Assembly (NCBI GenBank): GCA_003133645.1
Contig: PKYI01000053.1
Location: forward strand, 2,464 to 66,463
Source: Acidobacteriota bacterium
GTDB lineage: Bacteria; Acidobacteriota; Thermoanaerobaculia; Thermoanaerobaculales; Thermoanaerobaculaceae
Length of the DNA: 64,000 nt
Reading direction: 5' to 3'
The notes below the pieces were generated by a model. That model had not been told where the DNA came from and ran no database searches. It saw only the letters and a list, made by a program, of their open reading frames with translations. Both the position numbers and the translations under genes were made by a program. This document shows positions 36,518 to 46,720 of the stretch, piece after piece. How positions within the stretch are numbered: position 1 is the first letter of the stretch; each line of letters begins with the position of its first letter.

Positions 36518-37897
36518 GTGGTCCAAACACCCCCCTCGTTCCCGCTTCCCGCCCGCCCCAGCCTCGCAGGCATCGCGCCGGCCGCCGTCATGGCCCTTCT
36601 CCTGCTCCTCGCGGCCGGAACCGCCGCCGCGCAGACGGCTCCCGACGCGGCCGAGCAGGCGTTGCAGGCCAGGGTCGCGCGGATCCTCGCCGAGACGCCG
36701 CTCATCGACGGCCACAACGACCTCCCCGAGAACTACAAGGAACGGGTCAACGACCACCTCGACCAACTCGACATCGCGCGCGACACGAGCACGCTCGCGG
36801 AGCCCCTGCACACCGACATCCCCCGCCTCCGGCGCGGGGGTGTCGGCGGCCAGTTCTGGTCGGTGTTCGTACCCACCACGCTCGAGGGCCCGCCGGCCGC
36901 CGTTGCGGTCCTCGAGCAGATCGACCTCGTCCACCGCATGATCGCCCGCTACCCGGGGACGTTCGCCTTCGCCGCCACCGCCGCGGACGTCGAGCGCATC
37001 CACCGCTCGGGCAAGCTCGCCTGCCTGATCGGCATGGAGGGCGGCTACTCGATCGCCAACTCCCTCGCCGTGCTGCGCCAGGCGTACGCGTGCGGCGCGC
37101 GCTACATGACACTCACCCACTGGAAGTCGATCGACTGGGCCGACGCCGCGACCGACGTCCCCCGCCACGGCGGCCTCACGCGCTTCGGGCGCGAGGTCGT
37201 GCGCGAGATGAACCGCATGGGGATGCTCGTGGACCTTGCCCACGTGTCCGACAAGGTGATGCTCGGCGCGCTGGAGACGAGCCAGGCGCCGGTGATCTTC
37301 TCGCACTCCTCCGCGCGCGCGCTGTGCAACCACGCCCGCAACGTGCCCGACGACATCCTGCGCCGCGTCGCAACCAACCGCGGCATCGTAATGGTCAACT
37401 TCGCGCCGAGCTTCGTCTCCGAGGAGGCCCGCGTCGCCTCCGAGCCGCTGGAGGCGGAGTGGGCGCGCCTGGGCGCGCTCTACCCCAACGACCCGAAGCG
37501 CGTCGACTCCGAGCTGCGGGCGTTCTCCGCGCAGCATCCCGTCCCGGACGCCACGCTCGCCCAGGTCGCCGACCACATCGAGCACATCCGCGCGGTGGCC
37601 GGGATCGACCACGTCGGCATCGGCTCCGACTTCGACGGCATCGGCCGCACGCCCGTCGGCCTGGAGGACGTCTCCAAGTACCCCGCGCTGCTCGCCGAGC
37701 TGCTGCGCCGGGGCTGGACCGACGCCGACGTCAAGAAGGTCGCGGGCGGAAACATCCTGCGCGTGATGCGCGAGGTAGAGCGCGTCGCCGCTCGGCTGCA
37801 GACCGAGCGCCCCGCCTCGGACGCGCGCATCGAGGAGCTGGACGATCCGGCCGGCTCCCCCGACCACCAGGGGCCGGAAGGGTCGTCGTCCAGGTAG
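36518..37897 (+). CDS. secreted membrane dipeptidase (M19)
   Basis: 459 aa from GTG 36518, chosen for the GGAGG at 36507-36511; a start at 36491 has no ribosome site. A signal sequence (PAAVMALLLLLAAGTAAA) comes first. All zinc ligands of renal-dipeptidase-type enzymes are present: the His-x-Asp pair in DGHNDLP, Glu in IGMEGGYS, His in VDLAHVSD and SHSSAR, and Asp in GIGSDFDGI. It hydrolyses dipeptides, including those with a C-terminal D-residue, outside the cytoplasm. The following gene is another peptidase. Confidence 0.92.
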   Translation: MVQTPPSFPLPARPSLAGIAPAAVMALLLLLAAGTAAAQTAPDAAEQALQARVARILAETPLIDGHNDLPENYKERVNDHLDQLDIARDTSTLAEPLHTDIPRLRRGGVGGQFWSVFVPTTLEGPPAAVAVLEQIDLVHRMIARYPGTFAFAATAADVERIHRSGKLACLIGMEGGYSIANSLAVLRQAYACGARYMTLTHWKSIDWADAATDVPRHGGLTRFGREVVREMNRMGMLVDLAHVSDKVMLGALETSQAPVIFSHSSARALCNHARNVPDDILRRVATNRGIVMVNFAPSFVSEEARVASEPLEAEWARLGALYPNDPKRVDSELRAFSAQHPVPDATLAQVADHIEHIRAVAGIDHVGIGSDFDGIGRTPVGLEDVSKYPALLAELLRRGWTDADVKKVAGGNILRVMREVERVAARLQTERPASDARIEELDDPAGSPDHQGPEGSSSR

Positions 37898-37954
37898 GAA
37901 GTCGCGCGCAGGCAACGAGGTTGCCCGGCGCGATGCGAAGCTGGGGAGGAACCG

Positions 37955-39073
37955 ATGGGCCAGGCACAACCATCCACGCCCGCGCGGCGGCCACGCGCCC
38001 GGCAGGCCGGTGTCGTCACTGGGATCCTGCAACCCGGCCCCCTCGACGCGATCACCGACGTGGAGGGCGTTCTCGTCGGCCATACCACCGTGTCCGAAGG
38101 GGACGACGTCCGCACCGGGGTCACGGTGATTCATCCCCACCCCCGCAACGCCTTTCAGGAGAAGGTCCCTGCCGCCGTGGCCGTGGCCAACGGTTTCGGA
38201 AAGCTGGTGGGGAGCTCCCAGGTCGAGGAGCTGGGCGTCCTCGAAACCCCCATCGCTCTCACTGGGACGCTGAACGTCTGGCGGGTGGCGGACGCTCTGG
38301 CGGAGTGGGTCCTCGCGCTTCCGGGCAACGGCGACGTGCTCTCGGTCAACCCCGTGGTCGGCGAGTGCAACGACGGGTTCCTCTCGGATATCCGGCGCCG
38401 CCCAGTCGGCCGCGAGCACGTGTCGGCGGCACTCGACTCCGCCTCGAGCGGCGATGTCGCCGAGGGTTGTGTCGGCGCCGGCACCGGATGTTGCTGCCTC
38501 GGCTGGAAGGGCGGTATCGGGACCGCCTCCAGGAAACTGCCTCCCTCCCTCGGCGGTTGGACGGTGGGCGTCCTTGCCCAGACCAACTTCAATTTCGGGG
38601 GCGTTCTCACCGTCGCCGGCATCCCCGTCGGCGTGGAGCTCGGCCGTCACGGCTTCAAGGAGGAGCTCGCAAACCCTGAGAACGGCTCGTGCGTGGTCGT
38701 CGTCGCCACCGACGCCCCGCTCGACGCCCGCCAGCTCGGACGCGTGGCGAGGCGCGTCCCGATGGGGCTCGCACGCGCGGGCAGCTTCGCTTCGAACGGC
38801 AGCGGGGACTACGGGATCGCCTCCTCGACCAACCGGTCATGCACGGTGCGGCACGAAGCCCCGGGGCTGAGGCAAATCGAGCTGCTGCCCGACGAGGACC
38901 TCTCGCAGCTGTTCCTCGCGACGGTCGAGGCCACGGAGGAGGCGGTCCTCAACTCCCTCTTCGCGGCCACAACCACCCAGGGGTTCCAGGGGCACATTGT
39001 CGAGGCCCTTCCGATCGACCGGGTGGTCGAGATCCTGCGCCGCCACCGCATGCTCGAGCCCGAGGACCGTTAG
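37955..39073 (+). CDS. P1-family peptidase (DmpA/BapA-like aminopeptidase)
   Basis: 372 aa with a GGGGAGGA ribosome site. An Ntn-type self-cleaving aminopeptidase: the nucleophile Ser is in 'FASNGSGDYGIA', where the chain is cut to free it, with 'NDGFLSDIR' and 'GWKGGIGTASR' as other conserved regions. The family removes N-terminal L- or D-residues or beta-amino acids from peptides. It has no signal peptide and lies 57 bp after the dipeptidase on the same strand, so the two may form a peptide-degrading unit. Confidence 0.9.
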   Translation: MGQAQPSTPARRPRARQAGVVTGILQPGPLDAITDVEGVLVGHTTVSEGDDVRTGVTVIHPHPRNAFQEKVPAAVAVANGFGKLVGSSQVEELGVLETPIALTGTLNVWRVADALAEWVLALPGNGDVLSVNPVVGECNDGFLSDIRRRPVGREHVSAALDSASSGDVAEGCVGAGTGCCCLGWKGGIGTASRKLPPSLGGWTVGVLAQTNFNFGGVLTVAGIPVGVELGRHGFKEELANPENGSCVVVVATDAPLDARQLGRVARRVPMGLARAGSFASNGSGDYGIASSTNRSCTVRHEAPGLRQIELLPDEDLSQLFLATVEATEEAVLNSLFAATTTQGFQGHIVEALPIDRVVEILRRHRMLEPEDR

Positions 39074-39243
39074 AAACCCGGGGTCGAGAGCAACGCGCCG
39101 AAGCGCCGGAGCCGATCCCACCGGTCGGCAACCTCTCGTGCCGGCCTACCGCCGTTCGCCGCTGGATGCCTGTCCGCGACCCTTTTCCCATGACTCTCGA
39201 CGGCCCTCCGGAAACCTGCGGACCCGGGACGTTCGAGGCCTCC

Positions 39244-40614
39244 TCACGCCGGTTCGAACGTCGCGACGAACTGCGCGAGCGACGCGGGTCGGTAGACGAA
39301 GCGCAAACCGCGGACCGACGATCGCTGTTGGAAGAGCTCAACGACCGCCTCCGCCGCGTAGTCGAGGTGGCTCTGGCTGTACACGCGGCGCGGGACCGCG
39401 AGGCGCAGCAAGTCGAGGTCGGGCCACTGCCATGCGCCCGTCGCGGGATCGTGACGTCCCTGCATCACGTTGCCCGTCTCCCAGGTGCGCACCCCGGAGT
39501 GCACGTACAGGGCGACCGAAAGCGACCACGCCGGGAGCTGCTCGTTCGGGAGGTGGGGGCAGAACGCGCGGCCGTTCACGTAGATCGCATGCGCGCCAAA
39601 CGGCGTGACGACCGGCACGCCCGCCGCCGCCAACTGCTCGCCGAGGCGCCTGGTCGATGCGACGCGGTGCGCGAGGTAGCCCTCGTCGAGCATCTCCCCG
39701 AGGGCCACCGTCAGCGACTCGAGGTCGCGCCCGGCGAGGCCGCCCGCGCTCGGGATCCCCTCGCTCACCAGCAGGCGCGCTCGAATCGCCTCGGCCCAGG
39801 CGGGGTCGTCGAGCGTGATCAAGCCGCCGGTATTGCCTAAGGCGTCCTTCTTCAAGCTCATGAACACGCCGTCGGTGAGGGAGAACAGCTCCCTGGCGAT
39901 CTCGCGCGGGGCTTTCTGGGCGTACCCCTGCTCGCGTAGCTTGACGAGATAGCAGTTCTCCGCGAAGCGGGCGGCGTCGAGCCAGAGCGGCACCCCGAAG
40001 CGGCGGCAGATCTCGCGGGCGGCGCGGACGTTGCCGAGGCTCACGGGCTGGCCGCCGCGGGAGTTGTCGGTGACGGTGAGAATCACCATTCGCGCCCGGG
40101 GGCCGGCCTCGGCGATGCCGGCCTCGAGGCGGCCGAGGTTGATGTCGCCCTTGAACGGGTGAGGGCTCGTCGGGTCGAGCGCCTCCGCGATCGGCAGGTC
40201 GCGGACCTCGGCGCCCTCCTCCTCGAGGTTCTCGCGAGTGGTGGCGAAGTGCGTGTTGGCGAAGACCACGTCGCCCGGCCGGATGACCGCGCGGGCGAGC
40301 AGATGCTCGGCGGCGCGCCCCTGGTGGCAGGGGATCACGAACGCGTGCCCGAACAACGCCTTCACCGCTTCCCGGAAGCGCTCGAAGCTGCGCGAGCCGG
40401 TGAACGACTCGTCCGAGTCGTGCATCGCGGACCACTGCCGCGTCGAGAGCGCCGAAACCCCGGAGTCGGTCACCAGATCGATCAGCACGTGCTCCGCGAG
40501 GAGAAGGAACGGGTTGTAGCCGGCCTCGCGGATGTACCGCTCGCGCTCCTCGCGCGTGGTCATGCGCAGCGGCTCCACGACGCGGCTGCGGTACGGCTCG
40601 ATCACGGTCTTCAC
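39244..40614 (-). CDS. tryptophanase / tyrosine phenol-lyase family beta-lyase
   Basis: 456 aa from GTG 40614, with GGGAGG seven bases upstream; the ATG at 40710 lacks a site. A PLP beta-eliminating lyase: 'GYNPFLLLAEHVLIDLVTDSG', 'PCHQGRAAEHLL', 'WLDAARFAENCYLV', the PLP lysine in 'FMSLKKDALGNTGG', and 'GVRTWETGNVMQGRHDP'. Members split tryptophan to indole or tyrosine to phenol, plus pyruvate and ammonia. The position before G in W-E-T-G is Arg in tyrosine phenol-lyase and Ile in E. coli TnaA, as I recall. Thr here leaves the substrate open. No TnaC leader or amino-acid permease is beside it. Confidence 0.85.
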   Translation of the reverse strand: MKTVIEPYRSRVVEPLRMTTREERERYIREAGYNPFLLLAEHVLIDLVTDSGVSALSTRQWSAMHDSDESFTGSRSFERFREAVKALFGHAFVIPCHQGRAAEHLLARAVIRPGDVVFANTHFATTRENLEEEGAEVRDLPIAEALDPTSPHPFKGDINLGRLEAGIAEAGPRARMVILTVTDNSRGGQPVSLGNVRAAREICRRFGVPLWLDAARFAENCYLVKLREQGYAQKAPREIARELFSLTDGVFMSLKKDALGNTGGLITLDDPAWAEAIRARLLVSEGIPSAGGLAGRDLESLTVALGEMLDEGYLAHRVASTRRLGEQLAAAGVPVVTPFGAHAIYVNGRAFCPHLPNEQLPAWSLSVALYVHSGVRTWETGNVMQGRHDPATGAWQWPDLDLLRLAVPRRVYSQSHLDYAAEAVVELFQQRSSVRGLRFVYRPASLAQFVATFEPA

Positions 40615-40639
40615 TCGGGGCCTCCCGGCGACGCGGCGG

Positions 40640-41152
40640 TCATCCCGCTTCGACCGGTTGGCCGGCCGCACGCCGCCGCCGAACGTACAGCGTCTTGTCC
40701 ACCTCGGCAACCACCTCGCCGCCCTCGCCGAGCACCTGCGCCGTGAACACCGGCTCGGCCCGGCCGTTGGCGTCCGCCTCCCGGCGGATCGCCTCGACCC
40801 GCTCGTCGGGGACCTCGAACGTCGCGCGGACCGTGCCCCGGCCCGGCCGCAAAAACCGGATCGTGGCCGCCTTGTCCCACACCACGTACTCCGGGCCGAG
40901 GGCCGGGATCAGGATCAACATGAAGAACGGGTCGCACATCGCGTACAGCGAGCCGCCGAAGTGGGTGCCCACGTAGTTGCGGTTGAACACCGTCAACCTC
41001 ATCCGCACCTCGAAAGCGCGGCGATCGGTGCCGGTTCGCCTGACCCTGATCCCCGCCCCGAGCAAAGGCGGGTACAGGTTGATGATCCTCAGCAGCCACT
41101 CGCGGTGAGTGCGCTTGACGCCAGTCGACTCGCCTCTCGTGCCGCCGTCCAT
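40640..41152 (-). CDS. DUF4442 hot-dog-fold protein
   Basis: 170 aa from ATG 41152. The core 'RLTVFNRNYVGTHFGGSLYAMCDPFFMLILI' and 'VVWDKAATIRFLRPGRGTVRATFEV' are characteristic of DUF4442, a hot-dog-fold group related to acyl-CoA thioesterases. There is no signal peptide. It lies between the lyase and the omega-amidase on the same strand with gaps of 25-35 bp, so it is probably co-transcribed. The acyl substrate is unknown. Confidence 0.8.
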   Translation of the reverse strand: MDGGTRGESTGVKRTHREWLLRIINLYPPLLGAGIRVRRTGTDRRAFEVRMRLTVFNRNYVGTHFGGSLYAMCDPFFMLILIPALGPEYVVWDKAATIRFLRPGRGTVRATFEVPDERVEAIRREADANGRAEPVFTAQVLGEGGEVVAEVDKTLYVRRRRAAGQPVEAG

Positions 41153-41187
41153 GGACCGGATTGTCCCACCGCTCCGGCGGCCCGGCA

Positions 41188-41991
41188 TCACGAGCCCTGC
41201 CGGGCCTCCGGCAGGAAGCGCGCGTCGAGGTCCGCCAGCACCGGGAACTCCCGCCGGTACGTCAGCAGCGCTTCGAGATCGAGGTCGGCCTCGAGTACGG
41301 CCACCGCGCCGCCGGCCTCGGCGATCACCTCGCCGCGGGGATCGAGGACCCGGCTGCGGCCCGAATACGCGGCGTTGGGGTCGCGCCCGCACCTGTTGAC
41401 GCCGACGACGTACGCCTGGTTCTCGATCGCGCGCGCCGCCAGCAGCGCAAGCCAGTGCGCCTCGCGCGCGGCGGGCCAGTTCGCGATCACGACGAGGAGG
41501 TTCGCGCCGGCCCGGGTCGCGACCCGGAACACCTCCGGAAAGCGCAGGTCGTAGCAGACGAACGGGGCGACGGCGAAACCGCCCCACGCGAACGTGACGA
41601 CCTCACCGCCGCGGGCGAACCGGCGGTCCTCCCCGGCGAACGAGAACGGGTGGATCTTGCTGTAGCGCGCGAGCTCGCCGCCATCGGGGCCGAACGCGAC
41701 GGCCTGGTTGAGGCCCAGCGCGGCGGGCGGATCGCGCCGCACGACCCCGCCAACGAGGCAGACGCCCAGGCGCGCGGCGGTCGCCGCCATGAAGCGCTCG
41801 ACGGGCCGATCCGGCGCCTGAGCGGTCGCGGCGAGGTTCATCGAGAACCCCGTCGCGAACATCTCCGGGAGGACGACGAGCGAGCCCCTCGGGGGCGGTG
41901 CCGCCTCCAGCAGCGCCGCCACGGCTCGGCAGTTGGTCTCCGTATCCTCCCACACGATGTCGACCTGGCAGGCAACGACGTGCAGCGCCAT
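41188..41991 (-). CDS. carbon-nitrogen hydrolase, omega-amidase type
   Basis: 267 aa. The nitrilase catalytic triad is complete: Glu43 (LPEMFATGFS), Lys112 (YSKIHPF), Cys146 (FVCYDLRFPE). The sequence matches YafV/NIT2 omega-amidases, which hydrolyse 2-oxoglutaramate or 2-oxosuccinamate. The start codon directly follows the aminotransferase stop codon (41992), and omega-amidases commonly finish glutamine-dependent transaminations. The pair therefore probably works together. Confidence 0.9.
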   Translation of the reverse strand: MALHVVACQVDIVWEDTETNCRAVAALLEAAPPPRGSLVVLPEMFATGFSMNLAATAQAPDRPVERFMAATAARLGVCLVGGVVRRDPPAALGLNQAVAFGPDGGELARYSKIHPFSFAGEDRRFARGGEVVTFAWGGFAVAPFVCYDLRFPEVFRVATRAGANLLVVIANWPAAREAHWLALLAARAIENQAYVVGVNRCGRDPNAAYSGRSRVLDPRGEVIAEAGGAVAVLEADLDLEALLTYRREFPVLADLDARFLPEARQGS

Positions 41992-43158
41992 TCACCCTCC
42001 GACCACGGCCCTGATGCCGCGCACGAGGCAACCCAGCCCTTCGGCGACGGTCTCACACGTGAGTGCACCGTAGGCAACGCGCAGCGTGCATTCGGACGTG
42101 ACTCCGAACGTCGAGCCCGGTATCGCCGCCACCCGGTACTCCCGCACCAGCCGCTCCACCAGCGCCATCGGATCGAGGCCCGTGCGAACCCGTACCAGGA
42201 GGTAGAACGCACCTTCGGCACGTGGTACCTCGCAGAGATCGGCGATCCCGGCGAGGGCGTCGAGTACCAGCCGGCGCACTCGGGTGGTCTCGACGAGCTG
42301 CTGCTCGCAGTACGCCTTCCCGACGCTCATCGCTCCCACTGCGGCGAACTGCGAGATCACCGGCGGGCAGATGAGGATCGTGTCCTGGATCTTGCAGACG
42401 GCGTCGAAGAGGTGCGCCGGAATCACCATGTACCCGATCCGCCAGCTCGCGAACCCGTAGGACTTCGAAAGCGAGAACAGCGAGATCGTGTGCCCGGCGG
42501 CGCCGGGCGCCGACGCCGGCGAGAAGTGGCGGGCGCCGTCGTAGACGAAGTACTCGTAGGCCTCGTCGTGCACGTGGTAGACGCCGCGCTCCCGGCACAG
42601 CGCGTTGATCGCGCGCAGCGCCGCCTCGGGGTACACCGCCCCGCTCGGGTTGTTGGGCGAGACCGTCACGACGGCGCGGGTGCGCGAGGTGATCGCGGCC
42701 TCAATGCGCGAGACCACCGGTTGGTATGCCGCGTCCGTCGGGACGACCACCGGCCGGCAGCCGGCGATCGTTACCGCCATGCGGTGGTTGAAGTAGTACG
42801 GCTCGAGCAGGATCACCTCGTCGCCGGGGTCGGTGATCGCGAGCACGGCGTTGGCGAACGCCATGTTGCCGCCCGCGGTCACCACGATGCGCGACTCGTC
42901 GGTCAACGCGATGGCGTTGTCGGCGGCGAGCTTGGCCGTGATCGCCTCGAGCAACGGGGGGATCCCCTCCACTAGGCCGTACTTGTGGTTTTCGGGATCG
43001 GCGGCGAAGCGTGCGACCGCCTCGAGCGCCTCGGGCGGCGGCGGGTAACCGACCACGCCCTGCCCCAGCGAGATCGTCCCGGGGTTGTCCCGGATCAGGC
43101 GCCCGACCACCGGGATCACCGGCGTCTGCACCATCTTCATTCGGAGGCTTTCCCGCAT
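41992..43158 (-). CDS. PLP-dependent class I/II aminotransferase
   Basis: 388 aa, fold-type I. 'VVTVSPNNPSGAVYPEAAL', 'YHVHDEAYEYFVYDG' and the PLP lysine in 'LFSLSKSYGFASWRIGYMV' are typical of glutamine transaminase/methionine (MtnE-like) and aspartate aminotransferases. Together with the omega-amidase just downstream, it would use glutamine as amino donor for a 2-oxoacid such as 4-methylthio-2-oxobutyrate. No other methionine-salvage gene is in the window, so the amino acceptor remains unproven. Confidence 0.88.
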   Translation of the reverse strand: MRESLRMKMVQTPVIPVVGRLIRDNPGTISLGQGVVGYPPPPEALEAVARFAADPENHKYGLVEGIPPLLEAITAKLAADNAIALTDESRIVVTAGGNMAFANAVLAITDPGDEVILLEPYYFNHRMAVTIAGCRPVVVPTDAAYQPVVSRIEAAITSRTRAVVTVSPNNPSGAVYPEAALRAINALCRERGVYHVHDEAYEYFVYDGARHFSPASAPGAAGHTISLFSLSKSYGFASWRIGYMVIPAHLFDAVCKIQDTILICPPVISQFAAVGAMSVGKAYCEQQLVETTRVRRLVLDALAGIADLCEVPRAEGAFYLLVRVRTGLDPMALVERLVREYRVAAIPGSTFGVTSECTLRVAYGALTCETVAEGLGCLVRGIRAVVGG

Positions 43159-43247
43159 CGCGCCGTACCGATTCTAGCCCGGGCCGCCCGTGCGGCTTCC
43201 GCTGCGGATCGCGTGGAGCCGGGACCCAGTGAACCCGGGCGCCTCGG

Positions 43248-43568
43248 TCACCGCGCCGCGGCGACCCGCAGGCCCGCGATCCCCACAACGATGAGGGCAA
43301 TGCAGGCGAGGCGCAGCCAGTCCCGCGATTCGTGGAACAGGGCGATCCCCAGAACCGCCGTCCCGACGACACCGATACCGGTCCACACCGCGTATGCGGT
43401 CCCGATCGGCAGGTCCTTCGCGGCGCGCGCCAGCAGCACGAAGCTCACGACGCCGCCCACCACAGTGAACAAGCTCGGCCACAGCCGCGTGAACCCGGCC
43501 GTGTACTTCAGTCCGACCGCCCACCCCACCTCGACCAGACCGGCCACGAACAGAATCAACCACGCCAT
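43248..43568 (-). CDS. small multidrug resistance protein, Gdx/SugE type
   Basis: 106 aa from ATG 43568, with GGAGGGGAC immediately upstream. Four transmembrane helices and the essential Glu13 ([14 protein letters not shown]). The G-L-K-Y-T and 'FTRLWPS' pattern points to the Gdx (SugE) branch that exports guanidinium, not to EmrE-like drug pumps. Its start lies 24 bp after the RND pump gene, suggesting it is the fourth gene of that operon. No guanidine riboswitch was recognised upstream. Confidence 0.88.
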   Translation of the reverse strand: MAWLILFVAGLVEVGWAVGLKYTAGFTRLWPSLFTVVGGVVSFVLLARAAKDLPIGTAYAVWTGIGVVGTAVLGIALFHESRDWLRLACIALIVVGIAGLRVAAAR

Positions 43569-43591
43569 CGTCCCCTCCAAACGTGCAACTT

Positions 43592-46500
43592 TCAGGTACC
43601 CGGTACCGCAGTTGCATTTTCTGACACGGTGAAGCGGCCGAAGCGCAACGCCAGGGTGGGCAGCACGAGCAGGTTGAGCGCCGTGGAGGTCACGAGCCCA
43701 CCCAGGATCACGAGCGCCATCGGGCCCTCGATCTCGCGCCCCGGCGCGCCGCTCCCGAGCGCGAGCGGCAGCAGGCCGAGCCCGGTCACGAGCGCGGTCA
43801 TGAGGATCGGCGCCAGCCTCTCCTCGGCGCCGCGGAGCGCCGCCGCCGGCCCCCAGGTCTCGCCCTCGGTTCCCACGAGGTGCTCGTAGTGCGAGATCAG
43901 CATGATCGAGTTGCGCAGCGTGATGCCGAACACTGTCACGAACCCCACCAGCGAGCCCAGCGAGAGATCGCCGCCGCTCGCCAGCACCACCAGGATCCCG
44001 CCGACCAGGGCGAACGGCAGGTTGGCCAAAACGAGCAGGAAGTTGCGCGCCGAGCCCATGACCATCGAGAGGAGGATGAGGATGCCGACACCGGCGATCG
44101 CCGCGTGCACGAGCAGGTCGCGGGTGGAGCGGGCCTGCTCGGCCGCCGACCCCGCGAAGTCCAGGTAGACACCGGCCGGCAGCGGCACGGCCGCGGCCAG
44201 GCGCCGCTTCGCGTCCGCGACGAACGAGGCGACGTCGCGGCCCACCACGCTGCAGGTCACGGCCTGCACGCGGCGCGCGCCCTCGTGCAGCACCGAGTAC
44301 CGTCCCGTCGCCTCGAAGACGTCGGCCACGCGCCCAAGGGGCACGAACGTTCCTTCGGCGTTGCGCAGGGGCAACGCGCCGACCGAGCCGGGGTCGGCCC
44401 GCAGCGCCGGGTCGAGGATGACGGCGGCGGCGAAGACGCGGCCGGCGTCGTACACCTGGCCCACGACCTCCCCCTGGTAGGCGGTGCGCACCGCGTCCAG
44501 TGCCGTCACCGGGTCGAGGCCCCAGCGCTGGAGCTCGCGCCGCCGCAACCGCACGACGAGCTGCGGGCTGCCGGGCGGCGACTGCACCATCACGTCAGCG
44601 GCCCCCGGCACCTTAGCGAGCGCGGCGGCGACCGCCGCCGCCTTGGCGTCGAGGACGTCGAGGTCGGGCCCGAAGATATTCACGGTCACGGGAGCGCCGT
44701 AGCCGGAGAGTGTCTCCTCCACCCTCTCCGACAGGAAGGTGTTGACCGCGAAGTTGGCGCCCGGAAAGTCGTGCAGGACGTCGCGGATCTTCGCTTCGAC
44801 CCGCCGGCTCGCCGCGCCTCCGAGCGGTTTGAGGTCCACCTCGATCTCGCTCGAGTGGGTGCCCATGATGTCGTCGGCCGCGTCCGCCCGCCCCACCCGC
44901 TGCCCCACCGCCCGCACTTCCGGCAGCGCGAGCAGCAACTTGGAGAGCTTGCCGCCCATGCGCAAAGATTCCGCCAGGGAGGTCCCCGGCACCGCGGTCA
45001 TGTGGACGACGAAGTGGCCTTCCTTGAGCTGCGGCACGAAGCCGCCGCCAAAGAACGGCAGCATCGCGAGTCCGCCGATCGTGAGCACCGCGACGGCCGT
45101 GATGACCACCCGGGGGTGGCGCTCCACCCGGACCAGCAGCGGCACGTAGCGCGCCCGCAACCACACCACCACGGGCGGTTCGTTCTCGGGCAGCCGGTCC
45201 TGGCGCAGGAGCAACGAGCACAGCGCCGGCGTCACCGTGAGCGCCACCACGAGCGAGGCCAGGATCGCGAGGATGTACGCCATGCCGAGCGGCGCGAACA
45301 GCCGCCCCGCGACCCCCGTCATCGTGAGGATGGGGACGAACACCAGCACCACCGCGAAGGTGGCGTAGACCACGGCGCTGCGCACCTCGATCGACGCGTC
45401 GTAGATGACGCGCAGGGCCGGCAGCGGTTGCTCGCGCCGGCGGTTCTCGCGCAGCCGGCGCAGGATGTTCTCGACATCGATGACGGCGTCGTCCACCACC
45501 TCGCCGATGGCGATGGCGAGCCCGCCCAGCGTCATCGTGTTGAGCGAGATGCCGAGGCGCTCGAGCACGGTGACCGCGGCGAGCAGCGAGAGCGGGATCG
45601 CCGTGCACGAGATCGCCGCGGTGCGCAGGTTGAACAGGAAGAGGCTCAGAACCACCACGACCAGGAGAGCGCCCAGCAGCAGCGCCGACCTCACGTTGCC
45701 GGTGGCGGTCGCGATGAAGCGCGCCGGGCGCAGGATGTTGTTGGCGTCCAAGCGCACGCCCTGCGCGTCGAGGGTCGGCCGCAGCTCGGCGAGGGCCCGG
45801 TCCACCTGCCCGGTCACCTCCACGGTGTTGGTCTGGTACTGGGAAGAGACCATCAGCATGACACCGGGCTTGCCCATGATGCTGGCCGCCCCAACCGGCG
45901 GCTCGGGGCCGTCGACGACCCGGGCCACGTCGCCGAGACGCACGACCGCGCCGCCGTGGCGGGCGACGACCGTGTCGGCGAGCTCGGCCGGGGTGAGCGC
46001 CTGCCCCTCGGTGTGTATCACCAGGCGCTGGTTGACCGTGTCTACCTGGCCGGCGCCGCGCACGCCGGTGGCGAGGCGCGCCGCGGCCACCACGTCCCCG
46101 ATCGCCAGGCCGAAGCGCACGAGACGTTCCGGCTCGACCTGCACCTGCAGCTGTCGCACGTCGCCGCCGAACACCGCCACCTTGGCCACGCCGGGCACCG
46201 CGAGCAGCCGCTGCCGCACCGTCCAGTCGGCGATGGTGCGCAGGTCCATGAGGCTGCGGGGCTCCGACGTGAGGCCGACCGCCAGCACCGTGCTGGTGGA
46301 CGAGGTCAGCGGCGTCATCTCCGGCGGCCCCATTCCGGCCGGCAGACTGCTCGCCACCGTGGCGAGGCGCTCCGCCACCAGCTGGCGGTCGAGGAAGATC
46401 TCGCTGCTCGGCCGGAAGATGACGGTGATGACCGACAGCCCCTGGATCGAGCCGGAGCGCAGCGACTCGATCCCCTGCAGGCCGTTGAGGACCTTCTCGA

Positions 46501-46705
46501 TCGGCTGGGTGACGAGCGCCTCGACCTGCTCGGGGGAGAGGCCCGGCGCCCCGGTCTGGATCTGGACTTGCGGCGGCGCGAACTCGGGGAAGACGTCGTA
46601 GCGCGCCTGGAACAACGAGTAGACGCCGTAACCGAGGAACGCCGCGGCAAGGGCGATGACGACCCCGCGAAAGCGCAACGCGAAACGGACGATGGCCGAT
46701 AGCAT
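43592..46705 (-). CDS. RND efflux pump, heavy-metal (CusA/CzcA-like) branch
   Basis: 1037 aa, full length. Hydrophobic TM1 ([21 protein letters not shown]), the large periplasmic loop, TM2-6 around 340-530, the second loop, and TM8-12 at the C-terminus. '[20 protein letters not shown]' carries the acidic proton-relay residues and '[15 protein letters not shown]' is typical of the metal-efflux branch. It is the inner-membrane pump of a three-part system with the two upstream genes. The metal-binding methionines of CusA cannot be placed with confidence, so the substrate could be a cation or an organic compound. Confidence 0.9.
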   Translation of the reverse strand: MLSAIVRFALRFRGVVIALAAAFLGYGVYSLFQARYDVFPEFAPPQVQIQTGAPGLSPEQVEALVTQPIEKVLNGLQGIESLRSGSIQGLSVITVIFRPSSEIFLDRQLVAERLATVASSLPAGMGPPEMTPLTSSTSTVLAVGLTSEPRSLMDLRTIADWTVRQRLLAVPGVAKVAVFGGDVRQLQVQVEPERLVRFGLAIGDVVAAARLATGVRGAGQVDTVNQRLVIHTEGQALTPAELADTVVARHGGAVVRLGDVARVVDGPEPPVGAASIMGKPGVMLMVSSQYQTNTVEVTGQVDRALAELRPTLDAQGVRLDANNILRPARFIATATGNVRSALLLGALLVVVVLSLFLFNLRTAAISCTAIPLSLLAAVTVLERLGISLNTMTLGGLAIAIGEVVDDAVIDVENILRRLRENRRREQPLPALRVIYDASIEVRSAVVYATFAVVLVFVPILTMTGVAGRLFAPLGMAYILAILASLVVALTVTPALCSLLLRQDRLPENEPPVVVWLRARYVPLLVRVERHPRVVITAVAVLTIGGLAMLPFFGGGFVPQLKEGHFVVHMTAVPGTSLAESLRMGGKLSKLLLALPEVRAVGQRVGRADAADDIMGTHSSEIEVDLKPLGGAASRRVEAKIRDVLHDFPGANFAVNTFLSERVEETLSGYGAPVTVNIFGPDLDVLDAKAAAVAAALAKVPGAADVMVQSPPGSPQLVVRLRRRELQRWGLDPVTALDAVRTAYQGEVVGQVYDAGRVFAAAVILDPALRADPGSVGALPLRNAEGTFVPLGRVADVFEATGRYSVLHEGARRVQAVTCSVVGRDVASFVADAKRRLAAAVPLPAGVYLDFAGSAAEQARSTRDLLVHAAIAGVGILILLSMVMGSARNFLLVLANLPFALVGGILVVLASGGDLSLGSLVGFVTVFGITLRNSIMLISHYEHLVGTEGETWGPAAALRGAEERLAPILMTALVTGLGLLPLALGSGAPGREIEGPMALVILGGLVTSTALNLLVLPTLALRFGRFTVSENATAVPGT

Positions 46706-46720
46706 CCCGGTTTCCGCCCG

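Noticed and set aside
43569-43620. Guanidine riboswitch before the Gdx gene
   Set aside because: Only about 24 bp separate it from the pump gene, and no guanidine-I, -II or -III features are visible.
43880-46702. 940-codon open frame opposite the RND pump
   Set aside because: Composition is Arg/His/Glu-rich with no domain, as expected for the complementary strand of a GC-rich gene; the RND protein on the minus strand is unmistakable.
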